Part shown: piece by piece, positions 61,501 to 63,631 of the stretch
Numbering within the stretch: position 1 is the stretch's first letter
How the letters are laid out: every line of letters starts with the position of its first letter
NCBI GenBank assembly: GCA_037976565.1
Contig: CP137684.1
Span: 19,158,259 to 19,222,258 of the forward strand
Direction: 5' to 3'
Length of the DNA stretch: 64,000 nt
Source of the DNA: Mesocentrotus franciscanus
Lineage: Eukaryota > Echinodermata > Echinoidea > Camarodonta > Strongylocentrotidae
The notes under the pieces: generated by a model
The model's database searches: none
Told to the model about the DNA's origin: nothing
What the model saw: the letters and a program-made list of their open reading frames with translations, nothing else
Position numbers and translations under genes: made by a program

Positions 61501-63631
61501 AACTTAAGCACTTGACTTGAAATGCAAAGGTTATGGGTTCGATCCCCGCTACGGCACTCGTGTCCTTGGCAATGCATTGATCTACATTTGCCACTCCATA
61601 CCCAGGAGAGAAATGGGGACTTGGTAGGATGACGAAAGTCTTTTTCCATATGCCCTCACGGTGACCATATGGTACAAATACTCCCAAGGAAGTGGAGATG
61701 GTGCACATTGTGCTTGAATGTATCCGAGGACAGGAGTAATAATATCTGTAAAGCGCTTACAGACGGTATTTTGTATTGAGTGCTATATAAATCCAGATTA
61801 TTATTATTATGTTTAACATTATGACTAAAATGTGTATTTTCTGTTCTTTTAACTCTTTTTGTCTTCTAGATTGACTCTGCCTTTAAGAAGATCAGTAATT
61901 CTATCAAGAAGAAGCCGTTTGAATGCCATGTGGTCCCCAAGTATTATGCCATTGAAAACAGCTTAGAGGACAAAGATGAAGAGGTACATCACAAATAATC
62001 ATCAACTTTCATAATTTATAGTAACCTAGCTGTAGCTTAAGAGTCATACTGATTATCTAACCAATCCAGTTACATCCAATCCAAATAGGAAAGTGGCTTT
62101 TCCTTGCAGTTACAAAGTGCTGCACAAATTGTTCCATATTTTGGACCACTTCATCAATTATAATATATCATTTCCAAAGGTTGGGCTAATGCAGTCCATT
62201 GTTCTGTAGCAAAATACAAACTATACTTTCTATATTAGCTTGGAGCCATTAGGATGAAATGTGATGGATTTTTAGACTCAGGATCTCCATTGATTTCTGC
62301 CTTCAGCCATTCTAGTTAGCTACTCAAGACTTTCCCGCTCATTGCTTGTCGTTATCATCAGTCTGTTTCCTTGTCTGTCCATCTGTTGTTCTTTTCATTA
62401 GTTCCTCCTTGCAAGATGCTGTTTGCCAAGCTATTCTTCCATCTAGTTACATGCCCAAACCACTGCAGCTGTCTTCTTCTTACAATTGTGATGATTTTTT
62501 TTTCCCTAAAGAACTCTCTATAAGCTCTCCAACTTCCTTGTTGCACTGTAAATTGTAACTGTGAGGTGCATACTAATTGGCTTGACACAAAGGAAGTCAT
62601 GAATATTATAACGATCATGCATTGACATTACTAAATAGTGAAGGCAACATACTTGTCACTCTCGTAACAGTAATGAAGGAGATTTGTCTCTTTTTTGGGT
62701 GTCTCAAATATTCTCCCACTTTTTTTTAATGATGGCATATATTAAGATGCTCTTTCATACACAAGGAGCTGAAATACCCATCTGTTAATATATGACTTTT
62801 TTACAAACATAATGAAAACTGCTCAGATAAAGATATCATGTTTATTCCTTTTGACATAAAATCTTGATGTTTTCAGATAGTAATCCTAAAATAATTCCTC
62901 ACTTATAGAATCATTATGTTTCTATAATAATTCCAAAAACACTTTCAATTTCATTCTAGTTCCCAAGTACCTATTCAGAAAAATAACATTTCCTTTATTT
63001 TAAACTACTGCGCATGGACTAAATTCAAATATGGGGTTATACTGACATAGATTTTCATCCACTGTGCTCGACGAAAATCAAATATAAGTATTTACTACCT
63101 AAAATAAACTGGCATTGATTTAGATTTGTAACCTTGTTCCCATGGCTTTAGACTTTCAGTTATGCTACTTCCTCATATCTACTTCCAAACCTTTCAAAAG
63201 ATTATACTGGTGTTATTTTTTCCCCAAGATTTCTCACATTATTAGGTTTCAGTATAATAAGAAAGAATAGTGTTGATTATACTTAGTTTTTGAATAATAT
63301 CATATCTCATTAATTTTATCTTCGAATATATTCTCATTAATTTTATGTAACACTGCTATGTATTTCATGTGCTGTTATTGTAAACTGAATGTAATTCAGC
63401 TCTTGGGCCGCTCTTTTCAGTATTTCCAGTAAACCATTCAATAAATTAATATATAAACAATAAATAAATAACATGTCTATTTACTTTCCTTTGTAGCTGA
63501 ATGCGTTGAAGAGTCGTATTGAGGAAGTAGCGCTGGAAGAGCCTTACATGGTAGAAGAGATTCCACTCAGATGGCTCTTATTTGAGAAACTTTTAGCTAC
63601 AGTTGATATCAAATACATGTCATTGGATCAG
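11708..63631 (+). CDS. ROCO-family protein with 2A-like leader, Death, ZU5, UPA, Roc and start of COR (19 exons, 3' incomplete)
   Basis: Nineteen exons join with all phases matching: 11708-11799, 13066-13355, 22021-22145, 22924-23110, 23577-23806, 25079-25213, 25762-25906, 33468-33723, 37319-37452, 38467-38531, 39178-39244, 43237-43301, 45081-45147, 45662-45777, 46644-46745, 50349-50450, 52885-53085, 61870-61983, 63497-63631 (2,628 nt). Domains by residue: leader 1-26, Death-like 31-127, ZU5 128-231, UPA-like 232-401, Roc P-loop 470-477, G3 DFAGH 680-684, G4 THRD 778-781, COR from about 794. Roc-COR proteins bind GTP and act as signalling scaffolds; ZU5-UPA-Death is known from UNC5 and PIDD. 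An adaptor role in immunity or cell death is inference. The downstream gene end is outside the window. Confidence 0.85.
11800..13065 (+). other. Intron 1 with trinucleotide repeat and DR1-bearing repeat
   Basis: A GAT/AAT-rich microsatellite occupies 12240-12385. Positions 12405-12725 hold two imperfect tandem units containing TCATTAAATATGC and AGGTCAAAGGTCA, the same family as 18557-18960. Another ATC/ATT-rich tract lies at 12720-12800. No exon was recognised. Confidence 0.6.
13066..13355 (+). CDS. Exon 2: Death-fold domain
   Basis: Acceptor CATTTGACAG, donor ACAG|GTAAAC; phases 2 in, 1 out. The 97 residues contain SELEFLKLAQIIPPSYYEA, then LGIPHAELQAI, a helical Trp-containing stretch (KWMNYINAFKDVFLKW), and NKRQLLANKLRQIGL with GFLLDRLPNE. 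The spacing of hydrophobic positions and the final L..L..IG...L pattern fit a six-helix Death domain, which forms homotypic contacts with other Death proteins. It directly follows the leader, as in urchin Death-NLRs. Confidence 0.8.
13548..14110 (+). mobile_element. Hairpin-headed repeat with ~130-150 bp tandem units and DR1 motifs
   Basis: It opens with a stem AATGCCTCCG / CCGGAGGCATT, then GTCTGTACGTCCGTCTGTCC, then about four diverged units with the phrase ATATCTCAAGAACC and GGTCAAAGGTCA (or GGTCATAGGTCTAAGGTCA). Such hairpin plus tandem-unit structure resembles non-autonomous Helentron-like elements. The 3' end is uncertain. Confidence 0.5.
14111..14724. other. Intron 2 stretch without gene
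   Basis: Nothing recognisable apart from a short ORF of no known type. Composition is mixed, AT-rich. Confidence 0.4.
14725..15020 (+). mobile_element. tRNA-derived SINE
   Basis: An A-box-like GGCATAGTGGACATG and B-box GGTTCGAATTCC at tRNA spacing are followed by a SINE body (CACTAATGTCC, TTTGGCAAGAAATTAATCCT) and an (ATT)n tail at 14965-15015. The same B-box, body and tail layout occurs at 61470-61810. Confidence 0.75.
15021..15837. other. Intron 2 stretch without gene
   Basis: No coding or repeat structure recognised. Around 15500-15660 the phrases TTCTGATCT / GAGTTCTCAGTTCTGAG form a weak local repeat. Confidence 0.4.
15838..15977. repeat. 140-bp inverted-repeat (hairpin) element
   Basis: ATATCGACTGCT...GAGAGGACTGGCT at the left is complementary to AGCTAGTCCTCT...AGCAGTCGATAT at the right, around an ~85-bp loop. 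It looks like a small MITE. No clear target duplication was seen. Confidence 0.65.
16229..16275. repeat. Palindrome AATAGTCTTTTGAAAAG / CTTTTCAAAAGACTATT
   Basis: A near-perfect 17-bp stem with a short GATCCCTAGGGCG loop. It could be a hairpin terminus or protein site. Function unknown. Confidence 0.65.
16280..17350. other. Intron 2 stretch without clear gene
   Basis: No recognisable host coding. Since a Gypsy pol relic begins at about 17350 on the minus strand, the part around 16800-17350 could be the 3' portion of the same retroelement (post-integrase/LTR), but no LTR was identified. Confidence 0.4.
17350..18540 (-). mobile_element. Ty3/Gypsy-type retrotransposon pol relic (integrase)
   Basis: The 17368-17640 frame encodes an integrase core fragment: NVLVITDHFTRYAIAVPTRN, then PTHLHSNQGTNFESEV with LCKLTEIEKSCTTLYHP. 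These are the rve motifs around the first and second catalytic Asp (TDHFTRY and HSNQGxxFES, where the usual D of HSDQG is N, and the Glu lies in E...LC). Upstream (higher coordinates) broken frames resemble the zinc-binding N-terminus. Stops and frameshifts are present throughout. The ends are unknown. Confidence 0.75.
18557..18960 (+). mobile_element. Hairpin-headed repeat with two tandem DR1-bearing units
   Basis: The head is a palindrome ATCCCCTCGCCGAC / GTCGGAGGGGAT, followed by CCGTCCGTCCTTCCG repeats. Then come two units of ~125 bp beginning TCTGGTTTCCGTTCGATAAC or similar, each with TATGTAGGTCAAA(A)GTCA and TCATTAAATATGCGA. It ends near TCTGGCGAGAC. It is the same family as 12405-12725 and interrupts the Gypsy relic's flank. 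Confidence 0.6.
18961..19339. other. Intron 2 stretch without gene
   Basis: No coding signal. GC content is slightly higher than the surroundings. Nothing specific was identified. Confidence 0.35.
19340..19566 (+). mobile_element. SINE tail copy, 5' truncated
   Basis: GGAGATTGTGCACACTGTGT, then AATAGTATATCTGTAAAGCG and GGCTATATAAA, then (ATT)n at 19532-19566. It matches the tails at 61283-61420 (reverse) and 61700-61805. The 5' tRNA-like part is missing. Confidence 0.7.
20046..20477 (+). repeat. Imperfect tandem duplication of about 380 bp spacing
   Basis: The phrase TACCAAACACCTA with flanking TATGAATACA..CAATTATT occurs at 20046-20100 and again at 20433-20477. The second copy is split by the TIR element at 20478-21669, after which AAATATAATTTGTGTGAAGC continues as in the first copy at 20091-20130. 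A LINE-like tail (TTCAATTCAATTCAAATTTA) lies between at 20281. Confidence 0.7.
20478..21669. mobile_element. 1.19-kb TIR element with internal hairpin
   Basis: The ends are ~25-bp inverted repeats: CAGGCCCAGCGGAGCACC near 20478 and GGTGCTCCGCTGCGCCTG ending near 21669. A likely AAAT duplication flanks it. Inside, 20888-20975 and 21000-21084 form an ~85-bp imperfect hairpin carrying CATCCTTTTAAGGCAATG in both arms. A direct repeat CTGACTCT(C/A)CCCTATCCAGCAA occurs at 20753 and 21262. No transposase ORF is visible. Superfamily not assigned. Confidence 0.75.
21670..22020 (+). other. End of intron 2
   Basis: It contains a (TA)n tract at about 21888-21910, and a pyrimidine-poor but usable acceptor CAATACCCAG before exon 3. 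No other structure was recognised. Confidence 0.4.
22021..22145 (+). CDS. Exon 3: ZU5 domain, first half
   Basis: Acceptor AATACCCAG, donor AAAG|GTAATT; phase 1 in, 0 out. The peptide has STGGTIQLPHHGIKLCIPAL and ECKITLKV, the opening ZU5 pattern (GG.l.l...G..l.IP..AL). ZU5 is found in UNC5, ankyrins, PIDD and ZO-1. In most members the IP is followed by Gly-Ala; here it is PALAL. Confidence 0.8.
22146..22923 (+). other. Intron 3 with duplicated CT-rich segments
   Basis: The start of the intron, including (CT)n, TATCTGGGCTCTA and TTGTAAAATTACCCTAAATG, is repeated at 22320-22390 in diverged form, so exon-3-adjacent sequence appears locally duplicated (AAATTACCCTAAATGTATGG against GAATTACCATAAATGTGAGG). 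No coding repeat is retained. Confidence 0.5.
22924..23110 (+). CDS. Exon 4: ZU5 domain, second half
   Basis: Acceptor TTTCTCTCAG, donor GAAG|GTGAGT; phase 0 in, 1 out. It carries AIVSPGVVCEPSGTTFEMPL and KLVIPHCAVL, the hallmark ZU5 sequence (SP.V.C.P.G..F..P..L..PHCA). Confidence 0.85.
23111..23576 (+). other. Intron 4
   Basis: A series of short degenerate repeats with GTGTGGAAACAATG / GTGTGGACAAAG / GTGTGGAGACAATGAT units lies at 23135-23330. No gene. Confidence 0.5.
23577..23806 (+). CDS. Exon 5: UPA-like domain, N-terminal part
   Basis: Acceptor CCTTTGCAG, donor GGAGAT|GTGAGT; phase 1 in, 0 out. Residues 232-308 include VVGENDLEVYINHFSIYKIC, similar to the V.V.HFS pattern linking ZU5 to UPA, then FVGKWVVSTPYLPKSM and LRLYHDIPG. 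The assignment rests on position after ZU5 and on this pattern. Confidence 0.75.
23807..25078 (+). other. Intron 5 with hairpin and rolling-circle-like end fragment
   Basis: 24034-24162 is an imperfect inverted repeat (AAATATACACTGTCTTGAGA against GAAAAGAAGGTAGGGTATAT, plus GGTTAAAACTATGG / CCATAGTTTAAACC). 24189-24312 holds two ~90-bp direct repeats (GAAATCC.GTAC.CTTG.TGAA). An ATT/ATC-rich tract covers 24420-24497. A fragment of the rolling-circle-like family's 5' end follows (separate entry). Confidence 0.55.
24498..24545 (+). mobile_element. 5' end fragment of the rolling-circle-like family, copy 3
   Basis: TAGGTGGTCTGTCATCGACA with GAGCACCTATTGATTTCGTC matches the first ~45 bp of the elements at 7640 and 50463. 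The match then stops. It is either a truncated copy or a family with another interior. The following 60 bp contains its own inverted repeat around AAATCCGT/ACGGATTT. Confidence 0.6.
25079..25213 (+). CDS. Exon 6: UPA-like domain, middle part
   Basis: Acceptor TATAATTAG, donor AAGG|GTATAC; phase 0 to 0, 45 codons. The peptide LIDTEEESLGYRKMAPAKK and LKIICKVEGGQV fits the UPA beta-strand region. No intronless continuation is possible because the frame soon stops after the donor. Confidence 0.7.
25762..25906 (+). CDS. Exon 7: UPA-like domain, C-terminal part
   Basis: Acceptor TTTCACAAG, donor TCTCTG|GTACGT; phase 0 in, 1 out. It encodes VSLDEINRLERNVFSFLV, then DAYVDFKFNFYP and CDEGQAFRANFS. 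The donor matches the next exon's phase. A 7.6 kb intron with several mobile elements follows. Confidence 0.75.
26261..27577. mobile_element. 1.3-kb composite foldback element
   Basis: The outer ends are inverted repeats of about 100 bp: left 26261-26380 contains GTTACCCTAGGGTAAAGGTC and GCATGCCACTATCCGTA; right 27480-27577 is the complement. Inside, 26380-26475 is complementary to 26722-26830 (CTAATC.CGTTATGGAGACTG), and the purine arm 26822-27055 is complementary to the pyrimidine arm 27125-27350, joined by a ~70-bp spacer. All ORFs here are on low-complexity arms and not genes. Superfamily unknown. Confidence 0.75.
27815..28934 (+). mobile_element. Element with ~153-bp tandem array carrying DR1 motifs
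   Basis: About seven units recur at 146-167 bp spacing (GATTTCTTTCAAATTT near 27901, 28054, 28221, 28379, 28530, 28684, 28830), with TCTTGGTA.AATCTACACATCT and TGATGCTGCC. Five or six units contain AGGGTCAAAGGTCA or a one-base variant. The array is bordered by AGTGGGTC at 27815 and GACCCACTAGT at 28925-28935, a short inverted repeat ending in CTAG|T. This resembles Helentron-type elements with a central tandem repeat. Confidence 0.65.
28990..29225 (-). mobile_element. Gypsy-type retrotransposon protease fragment
   Basis: The frame reads VESGLVIRPSLPVKGVTLLL then GNDVAGEKVMS. The LPVKG..LLLGND.AG phrase is the C-terminal part of retropepsin-region sequences in animal Ty3/Gypsy polyproteins. 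Only about 75 codons survive, on the minus strand. Confidence 0.6.
29226..29875. other. Intron 7 stretch without gene
   Basis: AT-rich, with no recognised coding or repeat. Confidence 0.35.
29876..30530 (+). mobile_element. Degraded LINE reverse transcriptase remnant
   Basis: Broken frames read NEQAGFIQNYSTLDHL (RT finger motif), then VYKKARSCIKSNSEQLSQFF, then directly ADMQISLDNLYNYHNERNLN with INASKSKVFYF, a stretch normally found after the catalytic xADD. The YADD-containing core appears deleted. DVVDYYVYLGMTL follows. It is a relic with no intact ORF. Confidence 0.7.
30545..31290 (-). mobile_element. Reverse-oriented hAT-like MITE fragments
   Basis: Read on the minus strand it matches the interior and right-terminal region of the 43590-44651 family (GTCACGGCACCCTTTTAAG at 30645; CGAGCGAGC; ATTTAGAAACAGGATGATT near 31140). 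The very end of the terminal repeat is missing. An A26 run lies at 30899-30926. Confidence 0.55.
31895..32975. repeat. Tandem duplication, unit about 530 bp
   Basis: TGCAGCCAACATCAAATTCT begins near 31923 and again near 32454. The following ~490 bp run in parallel, including GACTTCACTGTCAGACACTA, ATCAATAACCCACTTCTTGT and GCAGCA.AAAACGTACGACCA. The copies differ by scattered substitutions and small indels. Non-coding. Confidence 0.8.
33273..33355 (+). repeat. Relic third copy of the exon 11/13 donor region
   Basis: CCCTGAATCCTGAAGAAGCAGGTTTGTG (split around 33279-33305) followed by TTTGTTTTGTTTTTGTTAGC and TTAATTTGTTTGTGGTG is near-identical to the end of exons 11 and 13 plus the start of their introns. 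In the exon 11 frame it reads ALNPEEAG. The 26-nt interval between AG and GT would not preserve the gene's phase, so I do not include it as an exon. Confidence 0.65.
33468..33723 (+). CDS. Exon 8: acidic linker and Roc P-loop
   Basis: Acceptor ATTATTAAAG, donor CAAGG|GTAATC; phase 1 in, 2 out. After an acidic linker (DDTDNNEGNDD) and an Ala/Arg-rich helix (GPRARRAYAEAARAGTKK), RLMLVGQERVGKTSLKKTL gives the Roc beta-1 strand and Walker A motif (GxxxxGKT; Lys476, Thr477), which binds the phosphates of GTP. Confidence 0.85.
33977..34830. mobile_element. Foldback element with CGTAA repeats, TTA target duplication
   Basis: The terminal inverted repeats are about 36 bp: TACCCCCTTCACATACACGG...TCTTACGAGTC at 33977 and the complement ending 34830. 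TTA flanks both sides (33974-33976; 34831-34833), as in PIF/Harbinger-type insertions. The two halves are filled with oppositely oriented short repeats (AACTCGTAA, TCCGTAA, TTACGGATTATTTACGG), so the element is largely self-complementary. ORFs inside are artefacts. Confidence 0.8.
34831..37318 (+). other. Intron 8 remainder with SINE tail and LINE tail
   Basis: 35640-35735 is a SINE/LINE-type tail (GTAAAGCACATAGAGAC, GCACTATAG, (ATT)n). 36170-36260 looks like another retroelement 3' end with AATAAA repeats. 36430-36615 resembles the MITE family of 47105 and 53992 (AAAGCAGAAAAATTAGAC, GTGAAAGTTTGAAC). ATT repeats precede exon 9. No gene. Confidence 0.5.
37319..37452 (+). CDS. Exon 9: Roc domain, switch I region
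   Basis: Acceptor TTTGCTTCAG, donor AAAAAG|GTAAGT; phase 2 in, 1 out. The peptide EITNACEISIEVAKGGEKMW resembles the part of Roc domains after the P-loop helix. The end (KRGHGNEDEK) is charged and leads into the inserted modules. Confidence 0.75.
37453..38084 (+). other. Intron 9 with long ATT/ATC-rich tract
   Basis: 37660-37930 is a degenerate (ATT/ATC/GTT)n region. ORFs on both strands are low complexity. No exon recognised. Confidence 0.6.
38467..38531 (+). CDS. Exon 10: first half of repeated module, copy A
   Basis: 65 nt, phase 1 in, 0 out; acceptor ACTTTCAAAG, donor CACAG|GTAATT. The encoded peptide is EDEYSKALADETAKRLIV plus TPPQ. Exon 12 is its duplicate. The module is acidic and low in recognisable structure. 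Confidence 0.75.
39178..39244 (+). CDS. Exon 11: second half of repeated module, copy A
   Basis: 67 nt, phase 0 in, 1 out; acceptor TTGTGTACAG, donor ATCAG|GTTTGT. It encodes DQESLEPHSDTTLSRGLNPV plus ES. Together with exon 10 it forms a 132-nt, 44-codon module with phase 1 at both borders, so it can be duplicated without shifting the frame. Confidence 0.75.
40694..41373. mobile_element. Small TIR-like element with tandem ~90-bp units
   Basis: GCGCGTAGCCAGG at 40697 and CCTGGCTACGCGC at 41360 form an inverted pair. The interior has several copies of AATGAAACGTCAAAGCTTC, GAATTCAGACACGGATTAAG and AGTCGAGAACAGTACAACGA at 80-140 bp spacing. It sits inside the RLE LINE relic. Confidence 0.55.
41374..42590. 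other. Unassigned sequence inside the LINE relic
   Basis: 41560-41910 is rich in short CCACC / CGACCACC / GTCGAC repeats, giving misleading long ORFs. The rest shows no clear similarity. It may be more of the LINE or another insertion. Confidence 0.35.
43237..43301 (+). CDS. Exon 12: duplicate of exon 10
   Basis: Same length, splice sites and phase as exon 10. The peptide begins EDEYSKALANE and ends LTLTPLQ; differences cluster in the middle, where most nucleotide changes are amino-acid changing. Confidence 0.75.
43590..44651 (+). mobile_element. hAT-like MITE with 8-bp target duplication
   Basis: It starts CAGCGTTTTTCAACTGTG and ends GTGCCGCGGCTATC...GAACAATG, imperfect inverted repeats of hAT type (CAGxGxTTTTCAA). 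It is flanked by CACTACAG (43582-43589) and CACTTCAG (44652-44659). The uninterrupted site CATCACAG is present in duplication copy A at about 38838. It contains a nested SINE at 43945-44150. No transposase ORF. Confidence 0.8.
43945..44150 (-). mobile_element. SINE nested in the hAT-like MITE
   Basis: On the minus strand: ATCTATATTTGCCACACTCC, GGGGACCTGGTAGGAATTTA, TAGAGCGCTTAGAGACTTCT, GCGCTATATAAGC, then (ATT)n. It matches the body and tail of the SINE at 61470-61810. The tRNA-like head is missing. Confidence 0.7.
45081..45147 (+). CDS. Exon 13: duplicate of exon 11
   Basis: It differs from exon 11 at only two bases by eye (one silent, one Ser to Ala at the end). Splice sites and phase are the same. 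Near-identity against the more divergent exon 10/12 pair suggests recent duplication or selection. Confidence 0.75.
45561..45661 (+). other. SINE body fragment near exon 14
   Basis: GGTACCCATTTAACACCGGG and GGAGAGTGGCAGATGTATAT resemble the SINE body read in reverse. The fragment is short and adjoins the exon 14 polypyrimidine tract. Confidence 0.45.
45662..45777 (+). CDS. Exon 14: charged helix within the Roc insert
   Basis: Acceptor TTTATTGTAG, donor TAAAG|GTACAA; phase 1 in, 0 out. It encodes EELVLDNVEAPKGKEEDD and QMASLVEKILEEQVRLK, probably an amphipathic helix just before switch II. Confidence 0.75.
45778..46643 (+). other. Intron 14 with possible extra exon
   Basis: Apart from the candidate exon at 46204-46298, no coding or repeat structure was recognised. 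Confidence 0.45.
46204..46298 (+). pseudogene. Possible extra exon with frame-breaking A13 run
   Basis: After the acceptor TTTGATGCCAG the frame reads EWDEKSMLDPEVHESEKDLS, then an A13 run, then a possible donor GAACAG|GTTTCC. The length is 95 nt; one more base would keep the phase 0-to-0 frame between exons 14 and 15. It could be a real exon with an A-run sequencing error, an alternatively used exon, or a decayed one. It is not included in the main model. Confidence 0.45.
46644..46745 (+). CDS. Exon 15: Roc switch II (DFAGH)
   Basis: Acceptor ATTCCTCAG, donor CATCAG|GTAAAA; phase 0 to 0, 34 codons. SLSIWDFAGHDVYYTTHQ contains the Roc G3 motif DxxG (46707-46718), typical of Roc domains, where DFAGQ/H followed by YY..H is characteristic. 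Confidence 0.9.
47105..47642. mobile_element. MITE with a pogo-like MITE inserted in it
   Basis: The left end is AAAGGGGGAATCCACGTTGA. The interior AATAAAAGCAGAAAAAAGAG near 47136 is complementary to CTCTCAATTTTCTTCTTTTA near 47395. The right end GGTGGACTTCTCCTTT is separated from the rest by 47430-47620. CATG flanks both sides. The same family occurs at 4755, 36430 and 53992. Confidence 0.65.
47430..47620. mobile_element. pogo/Tigger-like MITE with TA target duplication
   Basis: The inverted ends are CAGTGGAAC...TTATAA.GAG and CTCGTTATAACGAGTTTCCACTG, flanked by TA at 47428-47429 and 47621-47622. The interior repeats GATATAACAAGG. It is 191 bp and non-coding. Confidence 0.85.
47643..48064 (+). 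other. Intron 15 stretch without gene
   Basis: AT-rich, with no recognised feature. Confidence 0.35.
48065..48257 (-). mobile_element. tRNA-Thr-like SINE
   Basis: Read on the minus strand: GATGGCTCAGTGGTAGAGCA (A box), CTCGTAACCGAGAGG (anticodon-loop region), TGATTCGAAATC (B box), then the SINE body CGCTAGTGCCCTTTGGTAAG. The tRNA-like part keeps anticodon-region CGT, hence Thr-like. Confidence 0.75.
48300..50250 (-). mobile_element. Non-LTR retrotransposon (Jockey/CR1-like RT), nearly complete RT but broken
   Basis: Two long frames, 50218-49865 and 49861-49166, differ by one stop and encode HKAPGPDGITP, YRPISLTCITCKLMEHII, QHGFRQKSSCELQL, DVLITDFSKAFDKVGH, SGVPQGSVLGPCLFLFYIND and GHFADDAIMY (catalytic FADD at 49235-49246). 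Lower coordinates, in several frames, carry the C-terminal domain (YLGITITRDLKWNQHI; FFPRTLHAWNSLP). The endonuclease and ORF1 are missing (5' truncation near 50250). The copy lies in intron 15. Confidence 0.85.
50255..50281. repeat. Palindrome CCTTATTATT / AATAATAAGG
   Basis: A 10-bp perfect stem around TCTAGA, at the 5' border of the LINE and about 70 bp before exon 16. It may be a trace of the LINE junction. Confidence 0.5.
50349..50450 (+). CDS. Exon 16: Roc beta-4 region
   Basis: Acceptor TCTCCTGTAG, donor GAAACG|GTATTT; phase 0 to 0, 34 codons. VFLTWRAIYVIVFDLSKSLD matches the Roc strand after switch II (F....A.Y..VF.L). The rolling-circle-like element begins at 50463, 13 bp past the exon. 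Confidence 0.9.
50463..51885 (+). mobile_element. Rolling-circle-like (Helitron/Helentron-type) element, copy 2
   Basis: The 5' palindrome is TAGGTGATCTGTCA / TGACAGATCACCTA. The 3' end has ACAGATCACCTA, the hairpin AATTCGTC / GACGAATT, and CTAG|T. The interior runs parallel to copy 1 (GAGTCGGAGATATGATTTCA; TGACGTCATCAT; CATATTATGACGTCAGCAT). Copy 2 lacks the CT-rich extension of copy 1. It lies in intron 16. Confidence 0.65.
51716..51780 (+). other. tRNA-like segment inside copy 2
   Basis: TTTTGGTAACACACTTG and the B-box GGTTCGAGTCC occur at tRNA spacing, ending before an A13 run. It occupies the place of the Gly-like segment of copy 1 but has a different sequence. Confidence 0.45.
51886..52884 (+). 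other. Intron 16 remainder
   Basis: AT-rich, with no recognised coding or repeat except short (AAAT)-like runs near 52735. Confidence 0.4.
52885..53085 (+). CDS. Exon 17: Roc helix and G4 motif (THRD)
   Basis: Acceptor TTAAATCACAG, donor AAAAAG|GTAATT; phase 0 to 0, 67 codons. It encodes LEFINFWLCSIFAHA, a flexible linker, then PPIFIVGTHRDSVKG. THRD takes the place of the G4 NKxD motif for guanine recognition, as in other Roc domains. Confidence 0.9.
53120..53315 (-). mobile_element. tRNA-derived SINE fragment
   Basis: On the minus strand: GGGGGTGTCGTGGAATAGCA, ACTTGACTTACAATGCAGGG, GGGTTCAAATCCC (B box), then the body CATTAATCCACATTTGCCAC. It is the same family as 61470-61810. Confidence 0.7.
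53316..53991 (+). other. Intron 17 stretch without gene
   Basis: No coding or repeat recognised. Confidence 0.35.
53992..54490. mobile_element. MITE related to 47105-47642
   Basis: The ends AAGGAAAAGTTCACCCTCAT and TATCAAGGTGAACTTCTGCTT are complementary, with AACTGCA on both sides. A second internal copy of the right end (TGAGATATCAAGGTGAATTT, about 54380) suggests a partial duplication. Confidence 0.6.
56890..58060 (+). pseudogene. DIRS gag-like region
   Basis: The frame to 57578 encodes a Ser-rich stretch followed by FKQRSFQDSIPLPGEFKTEF and SSAFSFIAEVTCNFFGAKKL. It stops at 57576 and continues in other frames (SELGVLERDIPSLCEGIPSS; PSSEQFLCGGQFTSM), ending in an Arg/Pro-rich region. Position before RT and composition fit DIRS gag. 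Start unknown. Confidence 0.6.
58218..59640 (+). pseudogene. DIRS reverse transcriptase and RNase H, frameshifted
   Basis: 58230-58586 encodes EILMLLEKGAIERVSDHPGP, SPVFIIPKRSGKLRMIVNMK and EDLAVSIDLKDA (RT motifs 1-3/A). A frameshift leads to 58664-59071 with SAPQVFTRVVSAL and LRLFAYFDDWLLV (YFDD catalytic box). A further shift gives the RNase H frame with LSTDASHLGWGGHC and LLLTDNTTVAAYINRQGG. These are typical DIRS-group RT/RH sequences. Confidence 0.85.
59640..60339 (+). pseudogene. DIRS tyrosine recombinase, catalytic middle missing
   Basis: The N-terminal region (RASQFLIKSHQDSARVVYNS; RLEAFHQWALRL) is followed almost at once by the C-terminal signature AHDTRGVSTSWALFHGV and AAFWLSPNAFISCYLKDV. 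The latter keeps the HxxR box and the likely nucleophile Tyr. The intervening ~150-200 residues with the first catalytic Arg are absent, suggesting an internal deletion. Confidence 0.75.
60375..60482. repeat. DIRS internal complementary region
   Basis: 60382-60435 is complementary to the left end (55387-55437: TAATTTACCACAATAAATC). 60433-60480 is complementary to the right end (60662-60711: AATAAAATCAGTTCTGATTT). The two end sequences meet at TTAGTTAAATC, as in a circle-junction template. Confidence 0.85.
61283..61420 (-). mobile_element. SINE tail copy, reverse
   Basis: On the minus strand: TTGTGCACACAGTGTGTGTG, ATTGAATCCAATGACCGTGG, GTAAAGCACTTAGAGACATC, GCGCTATATAAA, then ATT repeats. It matches 19406-19566 closely. 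Confidence 0.7.
61470..61810 (+). mobile_element. Full-length tRNA-derived SINE
   Basis: The head GAGGTGTCGTAGTCAAGTGA (A box), CTTGACTTGAAATGCAAAGG and GGGTTCGATCCCCG (B box) resembles a tRNA. The body has TTGATCTACATTTGCCACTC and GGGGACTTGGTAGGATGACG. The tail has GTAAAGCGCTTACAGACGGT, GTGCTATATAAA and (ATT)n. It is the most complete member of this family in the window and lies just before exon 18. Confidence 0.8.
61870..61983 (+). CDS. Exon 18: end of Roc and Roc-COR junction
   Basis: Acceptor TTGTCTTCTAG, donor GAAGAG|GTACAT; phase 0 to 0, 38 codons. IDSAFKKISNSIKKKPFECH and VVPKYYAIENSLEDKDEE match the F..I...I....F..H....Y.I.N pattern at the end of Roc. Confidence 0.85.
61984..63496 (+). 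other. Intron 18
   Basis: It contains a LINE-like 3' tail at about 63385-63475 (GTAATTCAGCTCTTGGGCCG, ATTCAATAAATTAA), matching the LINE end at 54502. An ORF at 62358-62618 (minus) with RRRQLQWFGHVTRWKNSLAN and TSQLQFTVQQGSWRAYREFF resembles a LINE C-terminal fragment (the RRLxWxGHVxRM pattern of RTE/Jockey-like elements). No host exon. Confidence 0.5.
63497..63631 (+). CDS. Exon 19: COR domain start
   Basis: Acceptor CCTTTGTAG, donor GATCAG|GTAAGA; phase 0 to 0, 45 codons. LNALKSRIEEVALEEPYMVE and EIPLRWLLFEKLL fit the COR opening (IP..W..FE..L), which mediates dimerisation in ROCO proteins. The gene continues beyond 64000. Confidence 0.9.
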
